From assembly GCF_014698505.1 (NCBI RefSeq), contig NZ_JACJTD010000002.1:310001-374000 (forward strand): a DNA stretch of 64,000 nt. Reading direction: 5' to 3'. The notes under the pieces were generated by a model. That model was not told where the DNA came from. It did no database searches and saw only the letters and a list, made by a program, of their open reading frames with translations. Numbering within the stretch: the first letter of the stretch is position 1; every line of letters starts with the position of its first letter. Source of the stretch: Nostoc foliaceum FACHB-393. GTDB taxonomy: Bacteria; Cyanobacteriota; Cyanobacteriia; Cyanobacteriales; Nostocaceae. Below are positions 45,809 to 54,493 of this stretch, one piece after another. Both the position numbers and the translations under genes were made by a program.

Positions 45809-48800
45809 TTATTGGCGCGATGGTTTCTTGCCAAAGCCATAGCGCAATGTATGCATAAACCAAGTTTGGAAGTTGTCAATGTAGCTAAATATCACTGGCA
45901 CTACCAGCAGTGTCAGTAGGGTGGAAGTTGTGAAACCGCCCATAATAGCAATTCCCATTGGTTGGCGAACTTCAGAACCTGCGCCAATTCCTAATGCTAG
46001 GGGTAAAGTACCTGCGATAGTTGCTAAAGAAGTCATCATAATCGGGCGCAGACGTGACACACCCGATTCAACGAGTGCCTGACGTTGGGTTTTACCTTCC
46101 TGCATGTTGATGATTGTATAGTCAACTAACAGAATCGAGTTTTTGGTGACAATCCCCAACAGCAACACTACACCAATCAGGGCATAAAGTCCCAAGGGCT
46201 TTTGGGCAACCATCAACGCTACCAATACGCCGCCTAAACAAAAGGGCAAGGCTGCCATAATCGATAATGGATGGAGGAAGTTGTTATACAGCAGCACCAG
46301 AATCGCATAGATACACATTAATGCCAGTCCTAATGCACCGCCCAAGCGACCGAAAATATCTTGCATAATTTTGGCACTGCCTGAAGGTTGCTGTACTACT
46401 CCTGGCGGTAAGTTTTGCATCGCAGGTAGTTGGTTAATTGTCTGGACTGCCTCTCCTAAAGAAATTCCTTGCAAATTGGCTTCTACGGCAACTTGACGGG
46501 CGCGATCGTAACGGTTGATGGTAGCAGGGCCACTACCAAAGCGGATGTCTGCAACTGCGACGAGGGGAATCAAGCTGCCATTTTGACTGGGGACTTGCAG
46601 ATTTGTGATTGTATTGATGTCAGCCCGCGCTTTCGGATCGATTTGTACACGAATGGGAATTTGGCGATCGCTCAAATTAAATTTTGCCAAGTTTGCATCA
46701 TTGTCGCCGATGGTGGCAAGGGAAGCAGTCCGAGCGATCGCTTGCACTGTAACTCCCAAATCTGCTGCCCGTTGTGGGTTAGGAATTACCAAAATCTCTG
46801 GTTTAACTAAACTCGCAGTCGAAGATACTTCTACCAATCCGGCTAGCGATCGCATCTGCTTTTCTAGAGCATCAGCAGCTTGACTCAATGCTTCGGGATT
46901 TTCACTCCTCAGAACAATTGATAAACCTTTACGGCTGTCACCAGGTGACTGACTTTGGAAACTAATTCTAGCTCCCGGTATTTCCTCAAAAGAAGGGCGT
47001 ACTTCTTCCTCAAACTGTTTTTGAGAAATATTTCGTTCTTCTCTGGGTTTGAGATTAATGGCAAGGGTTGCAGAATTGATCTCTTCTATTGCTAGTACAC
47101 GTTCAACTACTGAGTTTTGCCGAATAATATCAGTCGCTTGTGTGACTACCTTATTAACGTCTGACAAAGTAGAACCAGGAGGTAATTCTATAGATACGTT
47201 GGAAATTCCGAAGTCACCATCATCAACAAAACCCTTGGGAATTAAGGGAACCAGCATCGCACTGGCAATGAAGAAAGCTAAAGCGATCGCCATTGTTGTC
47301 AATCTATGGCGTAACGCCCACTGGAGAAGTGATCTATAAGGTTGAAAACCCTGACGCTTTTGAGTTCTATTTCTACTTCCGTTCCCGCTACCTGGAAGTG
47401 TAAATTTGAAATTCAAAAATTTTATTACTCCCCCTGCCCCCTGCTCCCTGCCCCCTGCCCCCTTCTCTTTCAAAAGATACGCCCCCATCATCGGCGTAAC
47501 CATCCGCGCTACAAGAGTGGAGAAAATTGTAGAAACGGCAACGGTAACACCAAATGGTTGAAAAAATTGCCCCGGAATCCCACCCATAAAGGCAACGGGC
47601 AGAAACACAGCAATAATCGTCGCTGCACTTGCTATTACCGCTAATCCTACTTCGTTAGAAGAATCAAAAGCAGCTTCCCAAGATGATTTACCCATAGCCA
47701 TGTGCCGTTCCATGTTTTCAATTTCCACGACGGCATCATCTACCAAGTTGCCCACCGCCAACGCTAATGCCAATAAAGTCATGTTGTTGAGGGTGTAACC
47801 AAGGGCTTGCTGCACTGCGAAGGTGGGAATTATTGACAAGGGTAAGGCAACAGCCGTAATTAATGTTGCTCGCCAGTCCCGCAAAAATACTAAAATAACG
47901 ATGACCGCTAGCACCGAAGCTTGAATCAATTCATCAATGGTGCTTTGGTAGGATTGGCGAACAATATCGGCTCTAGTAAAAATTAAATCCAGTTTGACAT
48001 CTGCGGGAAGGGTTTTTTCCAGTTCTTTGACTGCTGCTTTTACTCCTTCTTCCACACTCACCAGAACGCTGCCAGTACTACGCAACACTTGGAAAGCTAC
48101 CACAGGTTGATTATTCAAGCGGGCGGATTGACGCACATCGCCAAATTTATCTTCTACGGTTCCCAAGGTGGATAAGGGTACGGAACCACCTTGTGGTAAG
48201 AGGATTTCGTAGGTTTTCAACATATCCACACTGTCGGCACTTCCTAAGGTGCGGATACTTTGTTCGCTACCACCAACTTCGGCCCGTCCGCCGGGTAAGT
48301 TAATGTTCAAAGCGCGAATTTGATCGTTTACCTGGGTGGCGGTGATAGCTAGAGATTGTAAGCGGTTTGGATTGAGGTTAATCCGAATTTCTCGGTCAAC
48401 TCCACCCACGCGCTGAATTTGTGCCACACCACGGACTCCTAATAAGGCGCGGCTAATGGTTTGGTCTACGAGGTTGCTTAATTCTTCTACAGAACGCTGA
48501 TCTGATTTAACTGCGTAAGTAATCACCGGGCCGCCGGAAAATTCCAGGCGTTCCACAATTGGATCGTTGATATCTTGGGGTAAATCTTGACGAATTTGAG
48601 CGATCGCATTGCGAACATCATTGGTGGCGCGATCGCTATCTGTTCCCAAAACAAAATTGATTGTCGTATTAGAATTCCCATCGCTGACTGTGGAAATCAT
48701 AAAATCGATATTGCCCAACCCTGCGACGGCATCTTCAATTTTTTTCGTCACTTGGGATTCTAGTTCTGTTGGGCCTGCACCCGGTTGGCTGACTTTTATC

Positions 48801-48943
48801 GAAACTGTTGGCACATCAATATTTGGGTTAGTATCAATCCCCAAGGATATGAAGGAGAACCAACCCACAATCGTCAAAATTAAAAATAAAACTATCGTGG
48901 GAACAGGTTTTTTGATCGACCAAGCTGAGATATTAAAGGACAT
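45809..48943 (-). CDS. RND efflux transporter, HAE1/AcrB family
   Basis: A 1044-residue inner-membrane pump with the twelve-helix RND layout. The proton-relay aspartates are present (NLVDDAVVEIENM, as in AcrB TM4) and the TM10 lysine is in GIVTKNSILLVDY. The two large periplasmic loops follow TM1 and TM7. It should export drugs or other amphiphiles across both membranes together with an adaptor and an outer-membrane TolC. The adaptor gene lies just upstream on the same strand; no TolC gene is in the window. Around residues 495-525 an insertion (KGAGGREQGAGG...) is encoded by a low-complexity CCCCCTGC repeat and lies in the central cytoplasmic linker, where it may be tolerated. ATG start. Confidence 0.93.
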   Translation of the reverse strand: MSFNISAWSIKKPVPTIVLFLILTIVGWFSFISLGIDTNPNIDVPTVSIKVSQPGAGPTELESQVTKKIEDAVAGLGNIDFMISTVSDGNSNTTINFVLGTDSDRATNDVRNAIAQIRQDLPQDINDPIVERLEFSGGPVITYAVKSDQRSVEELSNLVDQTISRALLGVRGVAQIQRVGGVDREIRINLNPNRLQSLAITATQVNDQIRALNINLPGGRAEVGGSEQSIRTLGSADSVDMLKTYEILLPQGGSVPLSTLGTVEDKFGDVRQSARLNNQPVVAFQVLRSTGSVLVSVEEGVKAAVKELEKTLPADVKLDLIFTRADIVRQSYQSTIDELIQASVLAVIVILVFLRDWRATLITAVALPLSIIPTFAVQQALGYTLNNMTLLALALAVGNLVDDAVVEIENMERHMAMGKSSWEAAFDSSNEVGLAVIASAATIIAVFLPVAFMGGIPGQFFQPFGVTVAVSTIFSTLVARMVTPMMGAYLLKEKGAGGREQGAGGVIKFLNFKFTLPGSGNGSRNRTQKRQGFQPYRSLLQWALRHRLTTMAIALAFFIASAMLVPLIPKGFVDDGDFGISNVSIELPPGSTLSDVNKVVTQATDIIRQNSVVERVLAIEEINSATLAINLKPREERNISQKQFEEEVRPSFEEIPGARISFQSQSPGDSRKGLSIVLRSENPEALSQAADALEKQMRSLAGLVEVSSTASLVKPEILVIPNPQRAADLGVTVQAIARTASLATIGDNDANLAKFNLSDRQIPIRVQIDPKARADINTITNLQVPSQNGSLIPLVAVADIRFGSGPATINRYDRARQVAVEANLQGISLGEAVQTINQLPAMQNLPPGVVQQPSGSAKIMQDIFGRLGGALGLALMCIYAILVLLYNNFLHPLSIMAALPFCLGGVLVALMVAQKPLGLYALIGVVLLLGIVTKNSILLVDYTIINMQEGKTQRQALVESGVSRLRPIMMTSLATIAGTLPLALGIGAGSEVRQPMGIAIMGGFTTSTLLTLLVVPVIFSYIDNFQTWFMHTLRYGFGKKPSRQ
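47430..47464. repeat. CCCCCTGC low-complexity repeat inside the RND gene
   Basis: The plus strand reads repeated CCCCCTGCTCCCTGC blocks. This is the same kind of C-rich repeat found between genes at 57130-57225, but here it is in frame inside a coding region and encodes Gly-Ala-Gly-Gly-Arg-Glu. Confidence 0.75.
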
Positions 48944-48955
48944 TAGGAAATTTTA

Positions 48956-48980
48956 GATTTTGGATTTTGGATTTTGGATT
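48956..48980. repeat. Tandem heptamer TTTGGAT
   Basis: About three and a half copies of TTTGGAT between the adaptor gene and the RND gene. It is a typical short tandem repeat of this genome type. Confidence 0.8.
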
Positions 48981-49043
48981 AGACATCTCACATCAAAGAG
49001 TCTGAATCCCCCACTGATTGCATTCAGAATTCTGACTTCTTCT

Positions 49044-50501
49044 TCAATTTGCGACTCGAACCTTGTCGCCATCTTTGAGATATCCTGCACCATCAACTAC
49101 GACGCGATCGCCTAATTGCAACCCACTCTTGATTTCCACTTTGTCGCCATTGGTGGGATCTCCTAACTCTACTTTTTGGCTGCGGACTATATCTCCACTC
49201 GATAAGGTAAATACAATTACACTTCCATCGGCTTGGGATTGCACTGCTTTTTGTGGTACTACCATTCTCATTCCTGAGTTAGTAGTAATTGCAGCACTAG
49301 CAAACATCCCTGGTTTAAGTAAAGTTGTTGGTGGTAAGTCAATTTTGACTGTAGCCTCCCGTCTTTGATCGTTAACCTGTGGCTGTATGTCTCTGACTCG
49401 TCCTTGCGATCGCACGCGCGGATCGACATCAGAAGTAATTTGCACGGATGCGCCAATTTTTACCTGAGTTAGTTGAATTTCGGGCACCTTAGCCTGAAGT
49501 TCTAACTTTTCATCTCGGATAATCGAAAATAGCTTTTGCGTACCACCAATCACAGTTCCCACCTGGGTTTGCGGCGGTACACCAGTCACATCACCTACTC
49601 TAGCCAGTTTCTCAGCTATTACTCCAGAAACCGGCGATCGCACCACAGTTTGTCCCAACTGAGTTTGTAGTTGTTGCACCCTAGCGGCACTGCTGCGAAC
49701 ATCAGCTTTGGCTTTGTTGATGATAGCTTGGGCGTTACCAATATTAGCCTGGGCGCTGCCGATATTGGCCTGGGCACTACGCACATTTTCTTCGGACAGA
49801 TTCACAACTTCTATGGCAGTTTTCACAGCGTAAGAACGAGTATCGAGTTCTTGCTTACTAATCGTTCCAGAGTCAGCTAGTTGTTGATAGCGCTGATAAT
49901 TCTTGGCTGCTTCTTCTAACTTCGCCTTAGCTTGAGCTAAATCTGCTTGTTTTTGCTGCACTATAGCTTTATTCGATGCTAAATCTGCCTGTTTGGCTGC
50001 TAAATCTGCTTGTTTTGATTCCACATCTGCTTGTTTTGATTCCACATCTGCCTTTGCTTGGCTAATTTGGCTTTGCAGTATGGAACCATCCAACACCGCC
50101 AACACTTGGCCTTTTTTGACAAAAGCCCCTTCTTTTACATCTTCGGGGATGCTTTTGATTTGTAAGCCGTTTGCCTGCGGTAAGACTGGAATTAAATCGT
50201 GTGCTGCTACAGTTCCAGTAGTTTTGAGGGTACGGAAAACACGGGCGGTTTCTACTGTGGCGATGGTAACTGTCATCGCTGGGTTAACTTTTTTATCCGC
50301 TACCGCGCTTTGTTGACGGGATGGAAGACGGCTGATTACACCCATCCCACCAAAGGCGATCGCGATTCCTAAACCAGCACCTAAGAATAATGGTTTCAAC
50401 CATGCCCTGTTTGGTTTTTGATCTGATTTGCTCAAAAAGCCACCATCTTCAGATGTTACGGGTTGTTCCACCTCGACTTCTGAAACACTTTCATCGCTCA
50501 C
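49044..50501 (-). CDS. Membrane fusion protein (HlyD/AcrA-type) of an RND efflux system
   Basis: A 485-residue periplasmic adaptor starting at a GTG with a strong GGAGGTGG ribosome site a few bases upstream. Residues 36-55 are a membrane anchor. The lipoyl half-motif (PQANGLQIKSIPEDVKEGAFVKKGQVLAVLD) is followed by a long coiled-coil hairpin built of heptad-like AKADVESKQADVESKQ repeats, then the second lipoyl half (VVRSPVSGVIAEK), a beta-barrel and a membrane-proximal domain. It bridges the RND pump to an outer-membrane channel. About 100 bp separate it from the RND gene, so the two form an operon with the adaptor first. Confidence 0.92.
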   Translation of the reverse strand: MSDESVSEVEVEQPVTSEDGGFLSKSDQKPNRAWLKPLFLGAGLGIAIAFGGMGVISRLPSRQQSAVADKKVNPAMTVTIATVETARVFRTLKTTGTVAAHDLIPVLPQANGLQIKSIPEDVKEGAFVKKGQVLAVLDGSILQSQISQAKADVESKQADVESKQADLAAKQADLASNKAIVQQKQADLAQAKAKLEEAAKNYQRYQQLADSGTISKQELDTRSYAVKTAIEVVNLSEENVRSAQANIGSAQANIGNAQAIINKAKADVRSSAARVQQLQTQLGQTVVRSPVSGVIAEKLARVGDVTGVPPQTQVGTVIGGTQKLFSIIRDEKLELQAKVPEIQLTQVKIGASVQITSDVDPRVRSQGRVRDIQPQVNDQRREATVKIDLPPTTLLKPGMFASAAITTNSGMRMVVPQKAVQSQADGSVIVFTLSSGDIVRSQKVELGDPTNGDKVEIKSGLQLGDRVVVDGAGYLKDGDKVRVAN

Positions 50502-51069
50502 AGTCCCACCTCCACTTTCTGTCTATGCATACCAATCTTGGTATTTTCTTAAGAAAACTTGAAATTTATTTACTTCATATAAACTATGACGCATTTCATC
50601 GTAAATGTCTTTCTCGTAAAACAGTATATAATACAACTTTTTAACTAAGAGAAATTACTAGCAAATTATACCTATGAATTTTATGTAAATTATAATACAA
50701 AAAAATATTTCATCTTATTTAGATACTCTAGGTCACACACCATATGTATTTAGATCACTGTCAACCAATGGTTAGATATGAAAAACTGATGAATATAATC
50801 TAGATTTATCTAATTAAAATTTGAACTATTTATATGCTTTTTTACACTAAAAATTATTTTATACGCAAATCATAATCCCTCTACAGCCTTTGTGCTGCTA
50901 GAAAGCCATATATCTAGGCATAGGTCAAGCTAGCGTCCACAGCTACACGTGAGTTACAAAGGAGCAAACTCCATTGCCTTAAATTCCAGCAAGGGTGGCC
51001 CTGATAATGGAATTTTGAAATCAATCAATGAAATCAATAAATAATTGGTATTTACCAGAGTAACCAAAT
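50502..51069. other. AT-rich divergent intergenic region
   Basis: About 570 bp without a credible gene. It must hold the promoters for the minus-strand efflux operon and the plus-strand HD gene. I see no clear operator palindrome or RNA gene. Confidence 0.6.
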
Positions 51070-51951
51070 ATGTTCAATGCCACTGAAATTTTAATTGATG
51101 CCTTTGTAAATGAAATTCGAGAAGGCTACCGTCGCACCTATGGCTGCTTCAAAAATGATTATCAGGACATTATCGCCTGGGCTGGTAACATGGCTTTGGA
51201 AAACATTGCCAATAGCGATGCCCTTTATCACAATGTCGAACATACTGTCCTTGTCACCCTAGTGGGGCAAGAAATCTTACGTGGCAAACACATTAGAGAA
51301 GGCGGTGTTTCCAGCGAAGACTGGTTGCATTGTATTATCTCCTTAGTGTGTCATGATATTGGCTACGTTAAGGGAGTTTGCCGACAAGATCGAGAAGCAG
51401 CAGACTTATATGCCACAGGTAAAAATGGCAAAATGATTTCTGTAGCTGCTGGCGCTTCTGATGCCAGTCTCACGCCGTATCATGTTGATAGAGCCAAGCT
51501 TTTTATTGATGAGCGTTTTGGAGGTCACAAGTTAATAGATGCTGAGGCAATTAAGAGCAATATTGAATTGACTCGATTTCCTGTACCTGCGGCAGAAGAT
51601 CATCAAGATACAAAGTGCTTTGCAGGATTAGTACGTGCTGCTGATTTAATTGGTCAACTAAGTGACCCGCGTTACTTGAAGAAAATTACTTCTTTATTTT
51701 ACGAGTTTGAAGAAACTGGTGTAAATAAAGTTTTGGGCTATAAAACCCCTGCCGATTTACGTAATAACTACGCGAAGTTTTACTGGAATGGTGTCTATCC
51801 CTATATCCAAGAGGGACTGCACTATCTGTCACTGACACAACAGGGAAAACAAATTCTCGCTAATCTCTACTCAAATGTGTTTGTTGTAGAACATGAAAAA
51901 CAACAGCAAGAACAGCAACGGTATTTAGAGAAGTTAGAAGTTGGGAGTTAG
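51070..51951 (+). CDS. HD-domain metal-dependent phosphohydrolase
   Basis: A 293-residue protein with the HD motif: YHNVEHT supplies the first histidines and SLVCHDIGYVKG the HD pair; a later aspartate in RAADLIGQ completes a metal site. Such enzymes hydrolyse phosphomonoesters, nucleotides or cyclic nucleotides. Nostocales have close relatives annotated as metal-dependent phosphohydrolases, with unknown substrate. The C-terminus is a Gln/Glu-rich helix. ATG start, apparently monocistronic, with a repeat-like region of GAGTTGGGA-type units after it. Confidence 0.82.
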   Translation: MFNATEILIDAFVNEIREGYRRTYGCFKNDYQDIIAWAGNMALENIANSDALYHNVEHTVLVTLVGQEILRGKHIREGGVSSEDWLHCIISLVCHDIGYVKGVCRQDREAADLYATGKNGKMISVAAGASDASLTPYHVDRAKLFIDERFGGHKLIDAEAIKSNIELTRFPVPAAEDHQDTKCFAGLVRAADLIGQLSDPRYLKKITSLFYEFEETGVNKVLGYKTPADLRNNYAKFYWNGVYPYIQEGLHYLSLTQQGKQILANLYSNVFVVEHEKQQQEQQRYLEKLEVGS

Positions 51952-52075
51952 GAGTTGAGAGTTGGGATTTGAGAATTAGGAGTTGGAAGTTTGGAGTTAA
52001 GAATTATTAATCATGAGTTATAAATTAAGATAAAAGTTTAATAACTCATAAGTCATAATTTATAACTCCTAACTA
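51940..52075. repeat. Degenerate GAGTT-type tandem repeat
   Basis: Repeated GGAGTTAGGAGTTGAGAGTTG units start at the end of the HD gene and are followed by a partly complementary ATAACTCATAAGTC stretch that can fold back. It is a typical low-complexity spacer. Confidence 0.7.
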
Positions 52076-52077
52076 CT

Positions 52078-53193
52078 ATGGATTGGTGGCGACGACTGAA
52101 GAAAAATCCTTTGGCACGATTTGGGGCAATTTTGCTTTTAATTTTCTACATAGCAGTAATTGCGGCTGATTTTGTGGCTCCTTATGATCCCTATGCTTCA
52201 CAGCCGAATGGTTCACTGCTGCCACCAACTAAGATACACTGGGTTTCTCAGTCAGGGCAGTTTATCGGGCCCCATGTTTATCCCACGACTCAGGGAGACA
52301 CTAATTTAGAAACAGGTGATCGCAAACTCATTGTAGACTTGACAAAGCCCTCACCCCTGCGTCTATTTGTCTCTGGGCCAGAATACCGCTTGTTGCAGAT
52401 GAGTTTGCCGCTACCCCCAAATTGGGATGAAGTCACAATCTTTCCTGGTATTCCCTTAAATTGGCATTTATTTGGCACAACAACTGGTGCAAAAGTCAAC
52501 ATATTAGGCACTGATGACCAAGGCCGCGACCAATTTAGTCGCCTCCTACATGGCGGTCGCATCAGTATGTTTATCGGGATTTTTGGCATTATCATTACCT
52601 ATCCCCTCGGTTTGCTCATAGGGGGGATTTCCGGCTATTTCGGCGGTGTCACTGATAGCCTGATTATGCGCTTGGCAGAAGTGCTAATGACTTTCCCTAG
52701 TATTTATCTTTTGGTGACATTGGGCGCAGTCTTACCAGCTGGTTTAAGCAGTACCCAGCGCTTTTTGCTAATTGTGGTGATTACTTCGGTTATTAGCTGG
52801 GCTGGTTTAGCACGGGTCATTCGAGGACAGGTACTATCAATTAAAGAGCGAGAATTTGTCCAAGCGTCACGCGCGATGGGCGGGAACCCAATTTATATCA
52901 TCCTCCGCCACGTTTTACCGCAAACGGCTAGTTATGTAATTATCTCTGCGACTCTTGCAATTCCCAGCTTTATTGGCGCAGAAGCGATATTGAGTCTCAT
53001 CGGCTTGGGCATTCAACAACCAGACCCATCTTGGGGAAATATGCTTTCTCTGGCTAGTAACGCTTCAATTTTGGTGTTGCAACCTTGGTTAATTTGGCCG
53101 CCTGCTGTGCTGATTATCCTGACAGTGCTAGCATTCAACTTACTCGGTGATGGGCTGAGAGATGCACTAGATCCTCGTAGTTTAAGAAGATAA
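52078..53193 (+). CDS. Peptide/nickel-type ABC transporter permease (DppC-like)
   Basis: A 371-residue inner-membrane permease. The first membrane helix is at about residues 14-33 and is followed by a long periplasmic stretch (to about 155) with the SPHWFGTD-like segment (NILGTDDQGRDQFSRL), then five more helices. The EAA loop for contact with the ATPase is in VQASRAMGGNPIYIILRHVLP. It belongs to the DppC/OppC family, which imports oligopeptides, nickel or similar solutes. The matching DppB permease and binding protein are on the other strand and converge on it, so this gene is not in one operon with its partners. No ATPase gene is present. Confidence 0.9.
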   Translation: MDWWRRLKKNPLARFGAILLLIFYIAVIAADFVAPYDPYASQPNGSLLPPTKIHWVSQSGQFIGPHVYPTTQGDTNLETGDRKLIVDLTKPSPLRLFVSGPEYRLLQMSLPLPPNWDEVTIFPGIPLNWHLFGTTTGAKVNILGTDDQGRDQFSRLLHGGRISMFIGIFGIIITYPLGLLIGGISGYFGGVTDSLIMRLAEVLMTFPSIYLLVTLGAVLPAGLSSTQRFLLIVVITSVISWAGLARVIRGQVLSIKEREFVQASRAMGGNPIYIILRHVLPQTASYVIISATLAIPSFIGAEAILSLIGLGIQQPDPSWGNMLSLASNASILVLQPWLIWPPAVLIILTVLAFNLLGDGLRDALDPRSLRR

Positions 53194-53324
53194 GCCCTCA
53201 GAATAGCAAATACGTTGATAGGGGCATGGCAATGCCATGCCCTTACGATAAATATATATGTATCAGGGTTTTCGTGAATTGGTATTAAGAATTTTTGCAA
53301 AAAGACTAAATAAATAACTCTTGA

Positions 53325-54350
53325 TTAATATCGAATTCGTGGATCTACATAAGCATTTAAAATATCAATTAAAATGCTGGCACTCACAACGATCGCACCA
53401 AAAAATACCAGCACTCCCTGGACTGTGGGATAATCGCGATCGGCGATCGCTTGATACAGTCGATTAGCTAACCCAGGCCAAGAAAATGTTACCTCTGTCA
53501 AAATTGCCCCACCTAAAAGAGACGCAAAGGTTAATCCCAAAACTGTAATTACTGGAATTAGAGCATTTTTTAAAGCATGAGAGGCTAAAATCTTATTTTC
53601 ACCAATACCTCTGGCTCTAGCCGCTTCTACATAATCTGCTTGCAAAGTTTGCTTTAAATTCACTCGCACAATTCGCTCAAAAATCCCACTGAGCAAAATT
53701 CCTAGTGTGAGACTTGGTAGGGCAAGATGATGCAAAGATGTGAAAAACTGAGTGAAATTGCCACCGAGTAAGCTATCAATTGTATACAATCCAGTGACAG
53801 TAGTGGGAGCCGGAAGATTGGGCGGAAAGCGGTTGGAATTGGGAAACCAACCCAATTGGACTGAGAAAATCAACTGCAAAAGCATTCCCGCCCAAAACAT
53901 GGGGAGTGCGTAGGTGATGATCCCAAATAAGCGCCCACCGACATCAAAATATGTCCCAGGACGAGAGGCGGAAAGAGTCCCAACCGCAATTCCAACGATG
54001 AGTGCAACCGCCATACTACATACTGCTAACTCCACCGTCGCCGGGAAATATTGCCCAATTATGTCCCAAACATTCTGTCCGCGACTCATTAAAGAAGTTC
54101 CCAAGTCAAAGCGTAGTATGCTTCCTAAATAGTTTAGGTACTGTAGCCACAGGGGAAGGTTTAAACCAAGTTGTTTTCGCAATTCCTCTTTAGCAGCTTC
54201 TGGCGCACGTCCACCGAGAATTGCATCTGCTGGATCTCCTGGTGTTGCTCTTAGTAAAAGAAATACAATCGTGATGATTGTTAATAGCTGAAGTGGCGCG
54301 AGAAGCAAGCGAGAAACAATGTAATACTGTAAAGCTTTAGAACGAGACAT
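53325..54350 (-). CDS. Peptide/nickel-type ABC transporter permease (DppB-like)
   Basis: About 341 residues from the ATG at 54350 (a TTG two codons upstream is also in frame). It has six membrane helices with the DppB hallmarks: LLRATPGDPAD near the N-terminus, LGLNLPLWLQYLNYLG, and the EAA loop EAARARGIGENKILASHALKNALIPV. It should form the membrane channel with the DppC-like protein encoded convergently 130 bp away. The binding protein gene lies upstream on the same strand (gap about 140 bp) and is likely co-transcribed with it. Confidence 0.9.
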   Translation of the reverse strand: MSRSKALQYYIVSRLLLAPLQLLTIITIVFLLLRATPGDPADAILGGRAPEAAKEELRKQLGLNLPLWLQYLNYLGSILRFDLGTSLMSRGQNVWDIIGQYFPATVELAVCSMAVALIVGIAVGTLSASRPGTYFDVGGRLFGIITYALPMFWAGMLLQLIFSVQLGWFPNSNRFPPNLPAPTTVTGLYTIDSLLGGNFTQFFTSLHHLALPSLTLGILLSGIFERIVRVNLKQTLQADYVEAARARGIGENKILASHALKNALIPVITVLGLTFASLLGGAILTEVTFSWPGLANRLYQAIADRDYPTVQGVLVFFGAIVVSASILIDILNAYVDPRIRY

Positions 54351-54493
54351 AAGCAATTCAAAATTTAAAATGCAGTTTTTAGAATTATCTTAGCTATTAA
54401 CTAGAAATATATTGAGCATAAAATATTTTATTTAATAGTCAAAAGTCAATGGTCAACAGTTATTACTAATGACCAATGACCAATGACCAATGA

